Positions 25,618 through 33,129 are shown, counted from the stretch's first letter. The stretch: 46,385 nucleotides of DNA from CAWDPQ01 sp049642465 (GCA_049642465.1 JBAROV010000067.1:1-46385), one strand, 5' to 3'. Made by a program: numbers and translations. Notes: generated by a model not told the origin, from the letters alone.

Positions 25618-26196
25618 GTGACATTCCAGGTCGGTGACAAGGTCATTTACCCAAACCATGGACTCGGCGTCGTTCAAGGCATCGAAACCAAAACCATCCT
25701 CGGTACCACGTGCGGCTTCTACCATCTGCGGATGGTGGCCAACGAGACGACTGTGCTCGTCCCCGTGGACAACGTCGATGGCGTCGGGTTGCGACGTGCC
25801 ATCAATGACGACGAAATCGATCGGCTGTTTTCGCTGCTGGGCGATGGCAAGATCGACAACCACCAGAACTGGAAAGGACGTTTCAAGGACAACTCGGATC
25901 GGATGCGCACGGGATCGATTTACGACGTCGTCGAAGTGCTCAAGAGCCTCACGTTTCTGGCGCGGTCGAAGAACCTCTCGTTCCGCGAGAAGCGCATGCT
26001 CGATCGCGCGAAGTTCCTCGTGATTTCGGAGATCTCCGAAGTGTCGCGGGAGAAATCGGATTCGGTTGAAGCCAAGGTGGATGGTGCTCTCGAGCGTTGC
26101 TTCACGATGAAGAACCGATCGATTGCGAGGGCCAAGGCGGCCAAGGCGGCGCCGACCACTCGCGTGTCGGCCCGGCGCACTGCAAAAGCGTCCTGA
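25618..26196 (+). CDS. carD: CarD family transcription regulator
   Basis: 192 residues from GTG 25618, which has GGGGGA a few bases upstream. The open frame extends back to TTG 25570 but that region is 5' UTR of the strong promoter at 25530. The N-terminal RNA-polymerase-interacting domain is FQVGDKVIYPNHGLGVVQGI with the typical FYHLRM strand. A helical C-terminal DNA-binding domain follows (YDVVEVLKSLTFL, LSFREKRMLDRAKFLVISE). A lysine/alanine/arginine tail (RAKAAKAAPTTRVSARR) extends past the usual end. CarD stabilises open complexes at rRNA and housekeeping promoters. Monocistronic: own promoter, and an intrinsic terminator 37 bp downstream. Confidence 0.93.
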   Translation: MTFQVGDKVIYPNHGLGVVQGIETKTILGTTCGFYHLRMVANETTVLVPVDNVDGVGLRRAINDDEIDRLFSLLGDGKIDNHQNWKGRFKDNSDRMRTGSIYDVVEVLKSLTFLARSKNLSFREKRMLDRAKFLVISEISEVSREKSDSVEAKVDGALERCFTMKNRSIARAKAAKAAPTTRVSARRTAKAS

Positions 26197-26232
26197 CCAT
26201 CGCTCGATTTCCAGGGTCCGTTGAAGAACGTC

Positions 26233-26266
26233 GGCCGGGAGCGTGAGTGCTTCCGGCCATTTTTTT
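26233..26266 (+). terminator. Intrinsic terminator of carD
   Basis: GGCCGGGAGC (26233-26242) pairs with GCTTCCGGCC (26249-26258) through a 10-bp stem with one G-T wobble and a 6-base loop. A run of seven T follows (26260-26266). This is a textbook rho-independent terminator 37 bp after the carD stop. Confidence 0.88.
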
Positions 26267-26282
26267 ATCGGGCGCTCCGCTG

Positions 26283-26999
26283 GTGATTGCCATCCGCTCG
26301 ATCCTGACCTACGTCGTGGTGGCGCTGTATGTGCTCGTCCTCGGACCGCCCGTCCTCGTGATGGCGTTCGTCACGAAGCGTCCTTCCATCCTGTTCCGTA
26401 CCGGCCACATCGGGGTGCGAATAGGGCTCGCCCTGAGCGGAATCCGCATGCACGTCGAGGGGCGTGAACATCTTCAGCGGAACCGCGCGGCCGTGTACGC
26501 CGTCAATCACACTAGTAATGTCGAACCCCCAATAATTTTCGACGTCCTCAGCCCGCTGTTTCCGAGGTTGAAGATTCTCTACAAAGCGGAGCTGCGGAAG
26601 CTTCCAGTGCTCGTGCGCGCGTTCGATCTGGCGGGATTCATTCCGCTCGAGCGAGGCAATCGCGACCAGAGCCTGCCCGCCATCGACCGTGCTGCCGCGG
26701 CGCTTCGAAACGGTGACTCCTTTCTGATTTTCCCAGAGGGCACGCGCAGCCGGAGCGGAGAGTTGTTGCCCTTCAAGAAGGGGGGGTTCATCATGGCAAT
26801 ACAGGCCCAGGCGCCGGTCGTGCCGGTGGCGATTGTGGGGGCTCGAAACGCGATGAAGAAAGGCAGTCTCTGGATTCGGCCGGTGACGGTCTCGGTGAGG
26901 CTCGGCCCGCCGTTCGAAACAGCCGGGCTGACGATCGAGGATCGCGATCTCGCGGTGACGTCGGTGCGGAACGAAGTGGCGCGACTGCTGCAGGAGTAA
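26283..26999 (+). CDS. plsC: 1-acyl-sn-glycerol-3-phosphate acyltransferase (PlsC-like)
   Basis: 238 residues from GTG 26283. A start at 26247 is open but lies in the loop of the carD terminator, so it is unlikely to be used. A membrane helix at the N-terminus (LTYVVVALYVLVLGPPVLVMA) precedes the acyltransferase motifs: AVNHTSNVE (block I, His76), the GFIPLERGN block, FPEGTRSRSGEL (block III) and VPVAIVG (block IV). The enzyme transfers an acyl group to lysophosphatidate in phospholipid synthesis at the inner membrane. The HX4D catalytic motif reads HTSNVE, with Glu81 in the Asp position. It forms an operon with the DUF4126 gene 5 bp downstream. Confidence 0.88.
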   Translation: MIAIRSILTYVVVALYVLVLGPPVLVMAFVTKRPSILFRTGHIGVRIGLALSGIRMHVEGREHLQRNRAAVYAVNHTSNVEPPIIFDVLSPLFPRLKILYKAELRKLPVLVRAFDLAGFIPLERGNRDQSLPAIDRAAAALRNGDSFLIFPEGTRSRSGELLPFKKGGFIMAIQAQAPVVPVAIVGARNAMKKGSLWIRPVTVSVRLGPPFETAGLTIEDRDLAVTSVRNEVARLLQE

Positions 27000-27004
27000 C
27001 GACC

Positions 27005-27607
27005 ATGCTTGATCTCTTGCCAACGCTCGGCCGTACGCTGGGATTCTCGTTTGCCGCGGGCATCAACTTGTACGCAACCGTCGCAATCCTTGGCCTGGCT
27101 TCCCGTTACGGCTGGGTGCAGTTGCCCGAGCAATTCCGCGTCTTCGACAACGACATCGTCATTGGTGTCGCGCTCACGCTGTATGTCGTTGAATTCGTCG
27201 CGGACAAGATTCCGTGGGTTGATTCGGTGTGGGACGCGGTGCACACGGTGATTCGGCCAATTGGCGGCGCGGTGATTGCGGTGACGACACTCGGCGATGC
27301 GAGTCCGACCATGGAGGGCCTCGTCGCGCTCCTCGGTGGCACGCTGGCCGCGGGATCGCATTTGACGAAAGCCAGCACTCGGGCGGTGGCGAACACCAGC
27401 CCGGAACCATTTTCGAACTGGATCCTGAGCATCACGGAGGATCTGTTCGTGGTCGGTCTGGGGTTTATCGCGCTGAAGTACCCAGCTCTTGCCGCGGCGG
27501 TCGTGATCGTCGCGGTCGTGCTGATGATTGTGTTTGCGTCCTGGATCGCCAGGGCGGTGAAACGACGCTGGTTCGCCGCGCGTCAGTCGCTTGTCGTGAG
27601 TCGTTAG
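27005..27607 (+). CDS. DUF4126 membrane protein
   Basis: 200 residues with about five hydrophobic segments (LGFSFAAGINLYATVAILGL, VIGVALTLYVVEFVADKIPW, VGLGFIALKYPALAAAVVIV). The N-terminal GINLYATV and the VEFVADKIPWVDSVWD stretch are characteristic of DUF4126 proteins. These are inner-membrane proteins of unknown function, often near lipid or stress genes. Located 5 bp after plsC, so presumably translated from the same mRNA. A basic tail (WIARAVKRRWFAARQSL) faces the cytoplasm by the positive-inside rule. Confidence 0.8.
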   Translation: MLDLLPTLGRTLGFSFAAGINLYATVAILGLASRYGWVQLPEQFRVFDNDIVIGVALTLYVVEFVADKIPWVDSVWDAVHTVIRPIGGAVIAVTTLGDASPTMEGLVALLGGTLAAGSHLTKASTRAVANTSPEPFSNWILSITEDLFVVGLGFIALKYPALAAAVVIVAVVLMIVFASWIARAVKRRWFAARQSLVVSR

Positions 27608-27614
27608 GCGATCG

Positions 27615-28736
27615 CTACGGGCCGGTGGTGAAGGTCAGCGTGAAGGGCGCGAGCGGCTGGCCGTCGAATGCCGTGATGCCTTCGAGCAGTTCGACCTTCA
27701 CCGCGCTGAAGCGCTCCAGCGGTTGCGCGAACTTGATTTCAATCGACCGCGTGCCTTCCTGGTAGACCGCGGTGAACGCGGGCGGCGCAGGCGGCTGCGC
27801 TCCCGGCGCAGCCGACGTATAGCTGACGCGGACGCGGTTCGCAATCGACGCGCCGGTCAGATCCCGGGAAAACTGAATCCGCACGGGAGCGCCTCGTTCG
27901 ACTTCGGTGTCGTCCTGAACGGGCGCAGTGAAGATCACGCTTGGCGGCGCCTCGACGGGCCGGACGGGTACGACGACTTCCACGGGCACGTCAGATGGCG
28001 CCGACGTGGGGCGGATGGACGACGCCTCGACCCACAGTTGAGCACCCTTCCTCTGAACAACGCCAGTGATCTCGAGCCATTTGCCGGTGTCGACCCGCGC
28101 GCTTGGATCCAGCTCGAAATCCTTCCCCTTCGGTCGCATCCCGGAAATCCAGATCGACGCATCGGCCGACTGCAGCACGAAATCCCAACGGTCTTTGTTC
28201 AGCGGCTGCGGTAAATCACCGTGCAGATTGCGGCCGCGGAACCGTCCGGAGATGCGAACTTCACGGTCGACATAGCGCTCGGGCGCCAACACGATCGCCC
28301 GAATCGTGGGGGCGGGGGGCAGGGGTGCTTCCGAGAGCGTCGCGTTGAGAATCACGAACACCCGATCCCGCGCGGGCCACTGACCCGATGAGGCCGCCTC
28401 CAGGACCCTGTCGAAGTTGTAGCTGGAGAATCGCGAGTCATCGGGTTGGAGTCGGCCCAGATCCCAGAACTCTCCGCGGAGTTCGGCGTCGCGGACCGCG
28501 CCGGGAGGCTCCTTCAGAAACACGAAAATCGGCTTGGACGTGTTGTCGAGGCGTGTCAGCTCCACCGATCCGGTGATCGGCTGGCGGACGACGACCTGCC
28601 GGCCGTGGAAAAACACCGGGGTGGATGTCAACGCCTCGACGTTTGTCGCGATGCGGGTCGTCGGCTGCGCCGAAGAAAGGGAAAAGGGAGAAGGGAAAAG
28701 GGAAAAAAGGGAGAAAATCAAAAAGGTTTTCTTCAT
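27615..28736 (-). CDS. Secreted Ig-like/OB-like domain protein with repeat-encoded signal peptide
   Basis: 373 residues from ATG 28736. The minus-strand frame continues upstream to 29885, but that part is the shadow of the OPT gene. The signal peptide MKKTFLIFSLFSLFPSPFSL is written almost entirely in 7-bp TTTTCCC-type units. The mature part begins SSAQPTTRIATNVEAL. Two regions of an OB-like/NfeD-type beta-barrel fold (REVRISGRFRGRNL, KWLEITGVVQRKGAQLWVEA) are followed by a proline-rich hinge and a C-terminal Ig-like (SbsA/Big-5 type) domain (RGAPVRIQFSRDLTGASIAN ... PFTLTFTTGP). Function unknown; binding of surface polymers is likely for Big-5 domains. The ribosome-binding site AAGGGA also lies inside the repeat. 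Confidence 0.75.
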   Translation of the reverse strand: MKKTFLIFSLFSLFPSPFSLSSAQPTTRIATNVEALTSTPVFFHGRQVVVRQPITGSVELTRLDNTSKPIFVFLKEPPGAVRDAELRGEFWDLGRLQPDDSRFSSYNFDRVLEAASSGQWPARDRVFVILNATLSEAPLPPAPTIRAIVLAPERYVDREVRISGRFRGRNLHGDLPQPLNKDRWDFVLQSADASIWISGMRPKGKDFELDPSARVDTGKWLEITGVVQRKGAQLWVEASSIRPTSAPSDVPVEVVVPVRPVEAPPSVIFTAPVQDDTEVERGAPVRIQFSRDLTGASIANRVRVSYTSAAPGAQPPAPPAFTAVYQEGTRSIEIKFAQPLERFSAVKVELLEGITAFDGQPLAPFTLTFTTGP

Positions 28737-28783
28737 TTTCCCTTTTCCCTTCTCCCTTCTCCCTTTTCCCTTTTCCCTTTTCC
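28672..28783. repeat. Inverted heptanucleotide arrays (AAAAGGG / CCCTTTT)
   Basis: An all-purine arm of about 47 bases (28672-28718, AAGGGAAAAGGGA-type units) is followed by a short spacer and then an all-pyrimidine arm of about 47 bases (28737-28783, CCCTTTT and CCCTTCT units). The arms can fold on each other. On the minus strand the first arm met is the leader and Shine-Dalgarno of the gene starting at 28736, and the second is its signal-peptide coding region. The intergenic space to the OPT gene stop (28784) is entirely repeat. Confidence 0.88.
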
Positions 28784-30739
28784 CTACTCGAGCTTCTTCT
28801 GCCCTACCTTGCCGAGGACCACCGCCAGCGCGAAGAAGAGCAGGCCGGCGGCGACGATCCCGATCGTACCCTCGTGGAGCACGGGGATGAGACCAAGCGT
28901 GCTGGCATCGTCGGCGGCGGCCACGTACCCCACACCGAACAGCACGGCGTAGAGGATGCCCGCAAGCGAGCCACCTGCGATCAAGCCCGAGCTGAACAAG
29001 GTGCCGGAGCTGATCTCCGATTCTTCGACCATTCCGGTCTTGCGCTCCACGTACCATCGGACGAGGCCTCCGACGAAAATCGGTGCCGTCGTAGCGATCG
29101 GCAGGTAGGACCCGACCGCGAACGACAGCGAACGAATGCCGCAGAGCTCCAAAGCGACCGAGATGAACACACCAACCAGCACCAGGCCCCACGGCAGGTT
29201 TTGGCTGAGAAGTCCCTTGATGATGGTCGACATCAACGTGGCCTGCGGTGCTGCCAGCGCGGAGGAACCAATTTTCATTACGTCGTGCAGATAGAGCGTG
29301 GTGAGGCCGATGACGAACGCAGACGCGAGCACACCGATGACGAGGCCGATCTGTTGATAGATCGGTGTCGCCCCGACCAGATACCCGGTCTTGAGATCCT
29401 GCGAGGTCGCGCCGGCGATGGCGGCGGCGATGCACACGACCGCGCCGACCGCGAGCGCGACCGGGGCATACAGGTCGCCCGTCCATCCCACCGCCACGAA
29501 GATCGTGCAGGTCAGGATCAGCGTGGCGATGGTCATGCCAGACACGGGGTTCGACGAGCTCCCGATGAGGCCGGTGATTCGCGACGACACCGTGACGAAG
29601 AAGAACCCGAAGATCACGATCAGGATTGCGGCCAGGAAGTTGTACTGCAGCGGCATACCGGGTGCGACGGCGAGGAAGAGCGCGAGGCCCAGCGAGCCGA
29701 CGAGCACGACAGAGATCGGCAGGTCGCGTTCCGTACGGGTTCGCCCGCCCGCCGCGCCGGCGGCGCCGAACTCCTTCACGCTTTCGCGGAATGACGAAAT
29801 GATCGTCGGAATCGTCCGCGCGAGCGTGATCAAGCCCGCCGCGAGAACCGCACCGGCGCCGGTGTAGCGGATATACGCGCTCCACAATTGTCCGGCGGTC
29901 ATCTGATCGATCCGCAGGCCGCTCGCCGGCACCGGCGGGAACGGCACCGTCATGTAGTTGCCGAGGATGCTCAGGATCGGAAGCAGGACGAGCCAGGAGA
30001 GCACGCCCCCGGCAAACATGACGCCTGCGATCCTCGGTCCGATGACGTAGCCTACGCCCATGTACTCCGGGGAGATGTCCACGTTGAGCGTGGCATTCGG
30101 GAAGAATCCCGTACGCGACACGGTGTATCCGACCTCAGTTCGGAAGATCTGAAAGATCCACGACAGGGACTTCCAGAGCGCGCCGATCCCGAGGCCCATG
30201 AACACCGTCTTGGCCAGCGCGCCGCCGCGTTCGCCGGCGACGAGCACGTCGGCGCACGCCGTGCCTTCCGGATACGGCAGCACGCCGTGTTCTTTCACAA
30301 TCAACGCGCGCCGCAGCGGCACCATCATCAGTACGCCGAGAATCCCCCCCGCAATCGCGAGCATCGTGATCTGGAAGTAATTGAAGTAGGCCGGCCCATA
30401 CGGCACGAGGAAGATCAGTGCGGGAATCGTGAAGACCACACCCGCCGCGAGCGATTCGCCCGCCGAGCCGATCGTCTGAACGATGTTGTTCTCGAGGATG
30501 GTCGATCCACCGAGTCGCTTGAGGACAGAAATTGCAAGCACGGCGATCGGAATGGACGCACTGACCGTGAGGCCGGCGCGGAGTCCGAGATAGACCGTCG
30601 AGGCGCCGAAGATCAGGCCGAAGAGAGCGCCCAGCACGATGGCTTTGCCCGTGAACTCGGCGAGTGTTTTCGTTGCCGGGACGTAGGGTTGAAAGGCCGC
30701 GCGGGCCGGGGGGGTGGTCGTCGTGCGCGTATGAGCCAT
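28784..30739 (-). CDS. OPT family oligopeptide transporter
   Basis: 651 residues from ATG 30739 (MAHTRTTTTPPARAAFQPYV). A longer frame to 30820 adds only translated CAACTCC repeat (SWELGV units) and is rejected. It has about 14-16 hydrophobic helices. OPT signatures: TGKAIVLGALFGLIFGASTVYLGLRAGLTVS, the ENNIVQTIGSAGESLAAGVVF block, the GVLPYPEGTACADVL motif before the first half ends, and GSSSNPVSGMTIATLI in the second half (quoted here as separate short elements of the family). OPT proteins import peptides or metal chelates with protons at the inner membrane. The gene is followed after 47 bp of repeat by the secreted Ig-like protein. Confidence 0.92.
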   Translation of the reverse strand: MAHTRTTTTPPARAAFQPYVPATKTLAEFTGKAIVLGALFGLIFGASTVYLGLRAGLTVSASIPIAVLAISVLKRLGGSTILENNIVQTIGSAGESLAAGVVFTIPALIFLVPYGPAYFNYFQITMLAIAGGILGVLMMVPLRRALIVKEHGVLPYPEGTACADVLVAGERGGALAKTVFMGLGIGALWKSLSWIFQIFRTEVGYTVSRTGFFPNATLNVDISPEYMGVGYVIGPRIAGVMFAGGVLSWLVLLPILSILGNYMTVPFPPVPASGLRIDQMTAGQLWSAYIRYTGAGAVLAAGLITLARTIPTIISSFRESVKEFGAAGAAGGRTRTERDLPISVVLVGSLGLALFLAVAPGMPLQYNFLAAILIVIFGFFFVTVSSRITGLIGSSSNPVSGMTIATLILTCTIFVAVGWTGDLYAPVALAVGAVVCIAAAIAGATSQDLKTGYLVGATPIYQQIGLVIGVLASAFVIGLTTLYLHDVMKIGSSALAAPQATLMSTIIKGLLSQNLPWGLVLVGVFISVALELCGIRSLSFAVGSYLPIATTAPIFVGGLVRWYVERKTGMVEESEISSGTLFSSGLIAGGSLAGILYAVLFGVGYVAAADDASTLGLIPVLHEGTIGIVAAGLLFFALAVVLGKVGQKKLE

Positions 30740-30747
30740 AGGGGCGC

Positions 30748-30753
30748 ATATTA
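30748..30753 (-). promoter_or_regulatory. -10 box of the OPT gene (TAATAT)
   Basis: On the minus strand TAATAT (30753 to 30748) ends 8 bases before ATG 30739, so the transcript would be leaderless or nearly so. The -35 region lies inside the CAACTCC array beginning at 30761. Confidence 0.45.
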
Positions 30754-30760
30754 CAACCGC

Positions 30761-30817
30761 CAACTCCCAAACTCCCAACTCCCAACCCCGAACGCCCAAC
30801 TCCCAACTCCCAACTCC
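30761..30817. repeat. Heptanucleotide array (CAACTCC)8
   Basis: Eight units: CAACTCC five times, one CAAACTCC with an extra base, CAACCCC and GAACGCC. It occupies the divergent space between the OPT gene and rex and lies upstream of both putative -10 boxes. Confidence 0.88.
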
Positions 30818-30852
30818 CATAGGAGAGCTCCAGTTGGGCGTTGTCGGCGGAG

Positions 30853-30858
30853 TACAAT
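30853..30858 (+). promoter_or_regulatory. Possible -10 box of rex (TACAAT)
   Basis: TACAAT at 30853-30858 lies 9 bases before GTG 30868, a leaderless arrangement like those of the ATP-grasp and acyl-CoA synthetase genes. No consensus -35. Confidence 0.4.
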
Positions 30859-30867
30859 TCAGGGCTT

Positions 30868-31620
30868 GTGAAGAAGGAGAACAAGGCCCGCGCTCGAGTG
30901 TTCCGCGGGCTGCCGGGCCGCGCCAGCCGCTCTTCGACCAAGCTCGGGGCGACCCTGAGCCTGCCGAAGGGGCGGGAGAGCCTGGACACCGTCTCCGAAC
31001 TGACCACCAACCGGCTTTCGGTCTACCTCCGCTGCCTCAACGCGCTCGACACGGCGGGGGTGCGCACGGTGTCGTCGCAGGCGCTCGCGGAGCAGTTTCA
31101 CCTCAATGCTGCGCAGATCCGCAAGGATCTCGCCTACTTTGGCGAATTCGGTGTTCGCGGCGTGGGTTACTACGTCCGCGAGTTGCGCAGTCACCTGCGA
31201 GAGATTCTCGGGCTCGATCAGCGCGTTCGCGTGGCCATCATGGGAGCCGGGAATCTCGGCCTGGCGCTCGCGGATTATCCGGGGTTTCAGATCGAGGGAT
31301 TCGAGATCGCGGCATTGTTCGACACAGTTCGGGACAAGATCGGGCAACGCTCGCGCGGCGGTGTGCCCATTTTCGACATTGCCGACCTCCGTCGCATCGT
31401 CCGAGCGGAGAGAATCAGGATTGCCGTCATCGCCGTTCCGGCCGCTGCCGCGGCCAGTGTGGTGCAGACGGTGGTCGATGCGGGAGTCAAAGCCATCCTG
31501 AACTTCTCACCAGGCACAATCAAAGTGCCAGACGACGTGAAGATCAAGAGCGTCGATCTCACCGTTTCGCTCGAGAGCCTGTCGTTCTTCCTGGCTCAAG
31601 GAGATCTCGATGGAGCGTAG
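30868..31620 (+). CDS. rex: Redox-sensing transcriptional repressor Rex
   Basis: 250 residues from GTG 30868 (TTG 30841 is open but overlaps the -10 box). The N-terminal winged helix has LTTNRLSVYLRCLNAL, LAEQFHLNAAQIRKDLAYFGEFGVRGVGY, the family's most conserved stretch. The NAD(H)-binding Rossmann domain follows: RVAIMGAGNLGLAL and IRIAVIAVPAAAA. The swapped C-terminal helix is SLESLSFFLAQG. Rex senses the NADH/NAD ratio and represses respiratory and fermentative genes. The first 45 residues are longer than usual and cover a degenerate palindromic repeat (30931-30970). It overlaps the moaC start by 11 bp, so translation is probably coupled. Confidence 0.93.
   Translation: MKKENKARARVFRGLPGRASRSSTKLGATLSLPKGRESLDTVSELTTNRLSVYLRCLNALDTAGVRTVSSQALAEQFHLNAAQIRKDLAYFGEFGVRGVGYYVRELRSHLREILGLDQRVRVAIMGAGNLGLALADYPGFQIEGFEIAALFDTVRDKIGQRSRGGVPIFDIADLRRIVRAERIRIAVIAVPAAAAASVVQTVVDAGVKAILNFSPGTIKVPDDVKIKSVDLTVSLESLSFFLAQGDLDGA
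30931..30970. repeat. Degenerate CTTCGAC...CGAAGG palindromic repeat inside rex
   Basis: CTTCGACCAAGCTC at 30932-30945 is mirrored by GAGCCTGCCGAAGG at 30957-30970 with mismatches. The pattern is that of the widespread CTTCGACAAGCTCAG / CTGAGCCTGTCGAAGG intergenic repeat of high-GC bacteria. Here it lies in frame in the N-terminal coding part of rex, giving the residues SSTKLGATLSLPKGR. Confidence 0.55.
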
Positions 31621-32128
31621 AAGTCGGGGCGCGGGAATCGGGACTCGGGGCTGGTCAAGAGAGCGACGCTTGTCGCATATCGACCATGCGGGTGGGGCTC
31701 GGATGGTCGATGTCGGTGACAAGCCGGTGACGGAACGCGAGGCCGTGGCGCGTGGGCACGTCACGATGTCCGCGAAGGCGTTCCGGGCAATCAAAACGGC
31801 AACCCTCAAGAAAGGGGACGCGCTGCACGTCGCGCGGCTGGCGGGCATCATGGCTGCCAAGCGCACGGCCGACCTGATTCCGCTTTGTCACCCGCTCCTC
31901 CTCTCGCATGTGGACGTGACGCTCGTTCCCTCATCCGATGGATACGACATCGAGGCGCGGGTGCGAACGAGCGGCCAGACTGGTGTCGAGATGGAAGCGC
32001 TGACGGCCGTGTCGGTGGCGGCGCTGACGCTTTACGACATGGCCAAGGCAGTGGACAAGGCCATGGTGATCGGTGGAGTGCGGCTCATCTCGAAGCGCGG
32101 CGGGCGCAGCGGCGACTACACGGCGTGA
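31610..32128 (+). CDS. moaC: Cyclic pyranopterin monophosphate synthase MoaC
   Basis: 172 residues from ATG 31610, which has a strong AAGGAG 7 bases upstream and overlaps the end of rex by 11 bp. TTG 31670 would give the usual MoaC length (LSHIDHAGGARMVDVGDKPV). The first 20 residues come from a 7-bp repeat tract. Family motifs: ARMVDVGDKPVTEREAVARG, LIPLCHPLLLSHVDV (active-site region), TGVEMEALTAVSVAALTLYD, KRGGRSGDYTA at the C-terminus. MoaC forms cPMP in the first stage of molybdenum cofactor synthesis in the cytosol. No other moa gene is in the window. The stop overlaps the next start (GTGA). Confidence 0.94.
   Translation: MERRSRGAGIGTRGWSRERRLSHIDHAGGARMVDVGDKPVTEREAVARGHVTMSAKAFRAIKTATLKKGDALHVARLAGIMAAKRTADLIPLCHPLLLSHVDVTLVPSSDGYDIEARVRTSGQTGVEMEALTAVSVAALTLYDMAKAVDKAMVIGGVRLISKRGGRSGDYTA
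31626..31653. repeat. Heptanucleotide tract inside moaC 5' end (4 units)
   Basis: GGGGCGC, GGGAATC, GGGACTC, GGGGCTG: four 7-bp units of the GGCTCGG family, degenerate. They encode residues 6-15 of the long MoaC form, or are 5' leader if TTG 31670 is used. Confidence 0.55.
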
Positions 32129-33108
32129 ACGTCCTCATCCTGATTCACAGTCCATTTGCGATGTGGAACATCCCGCGGGTGCCCGTGGAGCGCCTGGTCG
32201 CTGAGTTTCCACAGCACCACTTCCGCCACGCACGCGACGAACACGAGGGGCTCGATCTCATCGCCGATGCTGACGTGGCATTTTCGGCGCAGGTTTCTCG
32301 CGATCAGCTCGCGCGAGCCGCGCGGCTGCGCTGGATCCACAGTCCAGCGGCAGGCGTCGGCGGCATGCTCTATCCCGAAATGCGGGCGCGTCCGATTGTG
32401 ATCACGAACTCGCGAGGGATGGCGGCCGAGACCATGGCGGAGCATGCCGTGGCCGTCACGCTTGCGATGTTCAGGCGGCTGCCGGTCGCCGTCAGGCGGC
32501 AGTCGGAGCGGCGTTGGGCGCAGGACGAGATCAGCGCCGGCATGCCAAACCGCGCAGTCTCGGGCGTGGAGGTTCTGGTAGTCGGCCTTGGCGCGATTGG
32601 AAGCGCGATTGCTGCGAAGTTCACGGCGCTGGGGGCCCGGGTCAGGGGCATCCGGCGGCGTCCCGATAGTGGATCGCAGCAGGGCGTGCACGAAGTTGCC
32701 GGCCCCGCCAGGCTCCCCGCATTGCTGTCCAGGGCCGACGTGGTGATCATCTCCGCGCCCGAAACGTCCACAACCCGCCATCTGATGGGAGAGCGGGAGT
32801 TCGCCTCGATGAAGCGCGACGCGCTGCTGGTGAATCTGAGCCGCGGCAAACTGATCGATGAGAGCGCGCTCGTGCAGGCGCTCAGCACTGGCGTGATCGG
32901 GGCCGCCGCGCTGGATGTGTTCGAACACGAGCCCCTCGCGGAGGCGAGTCCGTTGTGGTCGCTTCCGAACGTCTTGATCACGCCGCACACGTCAGGTTTC
33001 CGCCCGGATCACTGGGATGCGGCGACCGCGCTCTTTGCGGAGAACCTGCGCCGCTTCGAGCGGGGAGACGCGTTGCTCAATGTAGTGGATAAAGAGGCGG
33101 GATACTGA
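32125..33108 (+). CDS. D-isomer-specific 2-hydroxyacid dehydrogenase
   Basis: 327 residues from GTG 32125, overlapping the moaC stop by 4 bp; the frame is open further upstream but only as a shadow of moaC. The NAD-binding Rossmann motif is VLVVGLGAIGSAIAAKF. Catalytic residues are in place: Arg in LVNLSRGKLIDE, Glu in LDVFEHEPL and His in ITPHTSGF. The N-terminal catalytic domain lacks a long extension, so this is a stand-alone member (glyoxylate/hydroxypyruvate reductase-like or lactate-dehydrogenase-like). It reduces a 2-keto acid or oxidises the D-hydroxy acid with NAD(P). Third gene of the rex-moaC unit, so it may be redox-controlled; inference. Confidence 0.9.
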   Translation: MNVLILIHSPFAMWNIPRVPVERLVAEFPQHHFRHARDEHEGLDLIADADVAFSAQVSRDQLARAARLRWIHSPAAGVGGMLYPEMRARPIVITNSRGMAAETMAEHAVAVTLAMFRRLPVAVRRQSERRWAQDEISAGMPNRAVSGVEVLVVGLGAIGSAIAAKFTALGARVRGIRRRPDSGSQQGVHEVAGPARLPALLSRADVVIISAPETSTTRHLMGEREFASMKRDALLVNLSRGKLIDESALVQALSTGVIGAAALDVFEHEPLAEASPLWSLPNVLITPHTSGFRPDHWDAATALFAENLRRFERGDALLNVVDKEAGY

Positions 33109-33129
33109 CGCCGACCTCTCGCGGCCCCT

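Noticed and set aside
26247..26282. Upstream start for plsC
   Set aside because: It lies inside the loop and T-run of the carD terminator.
28737..29885. Extension of the Ig-like secreted protein frame across the repeat and into the OPT gene
   Set aside because: The extension is an OPT shadow; ATG 28736 with AAGGGA and a good signal peptide is the natural start.
30740..30820. 27-codon N-terminal extension of the OPT gene (SWELGV repeats)
   Set aside because: It is the translated CAACTCC array and lies upstream of the proposed -10 box.
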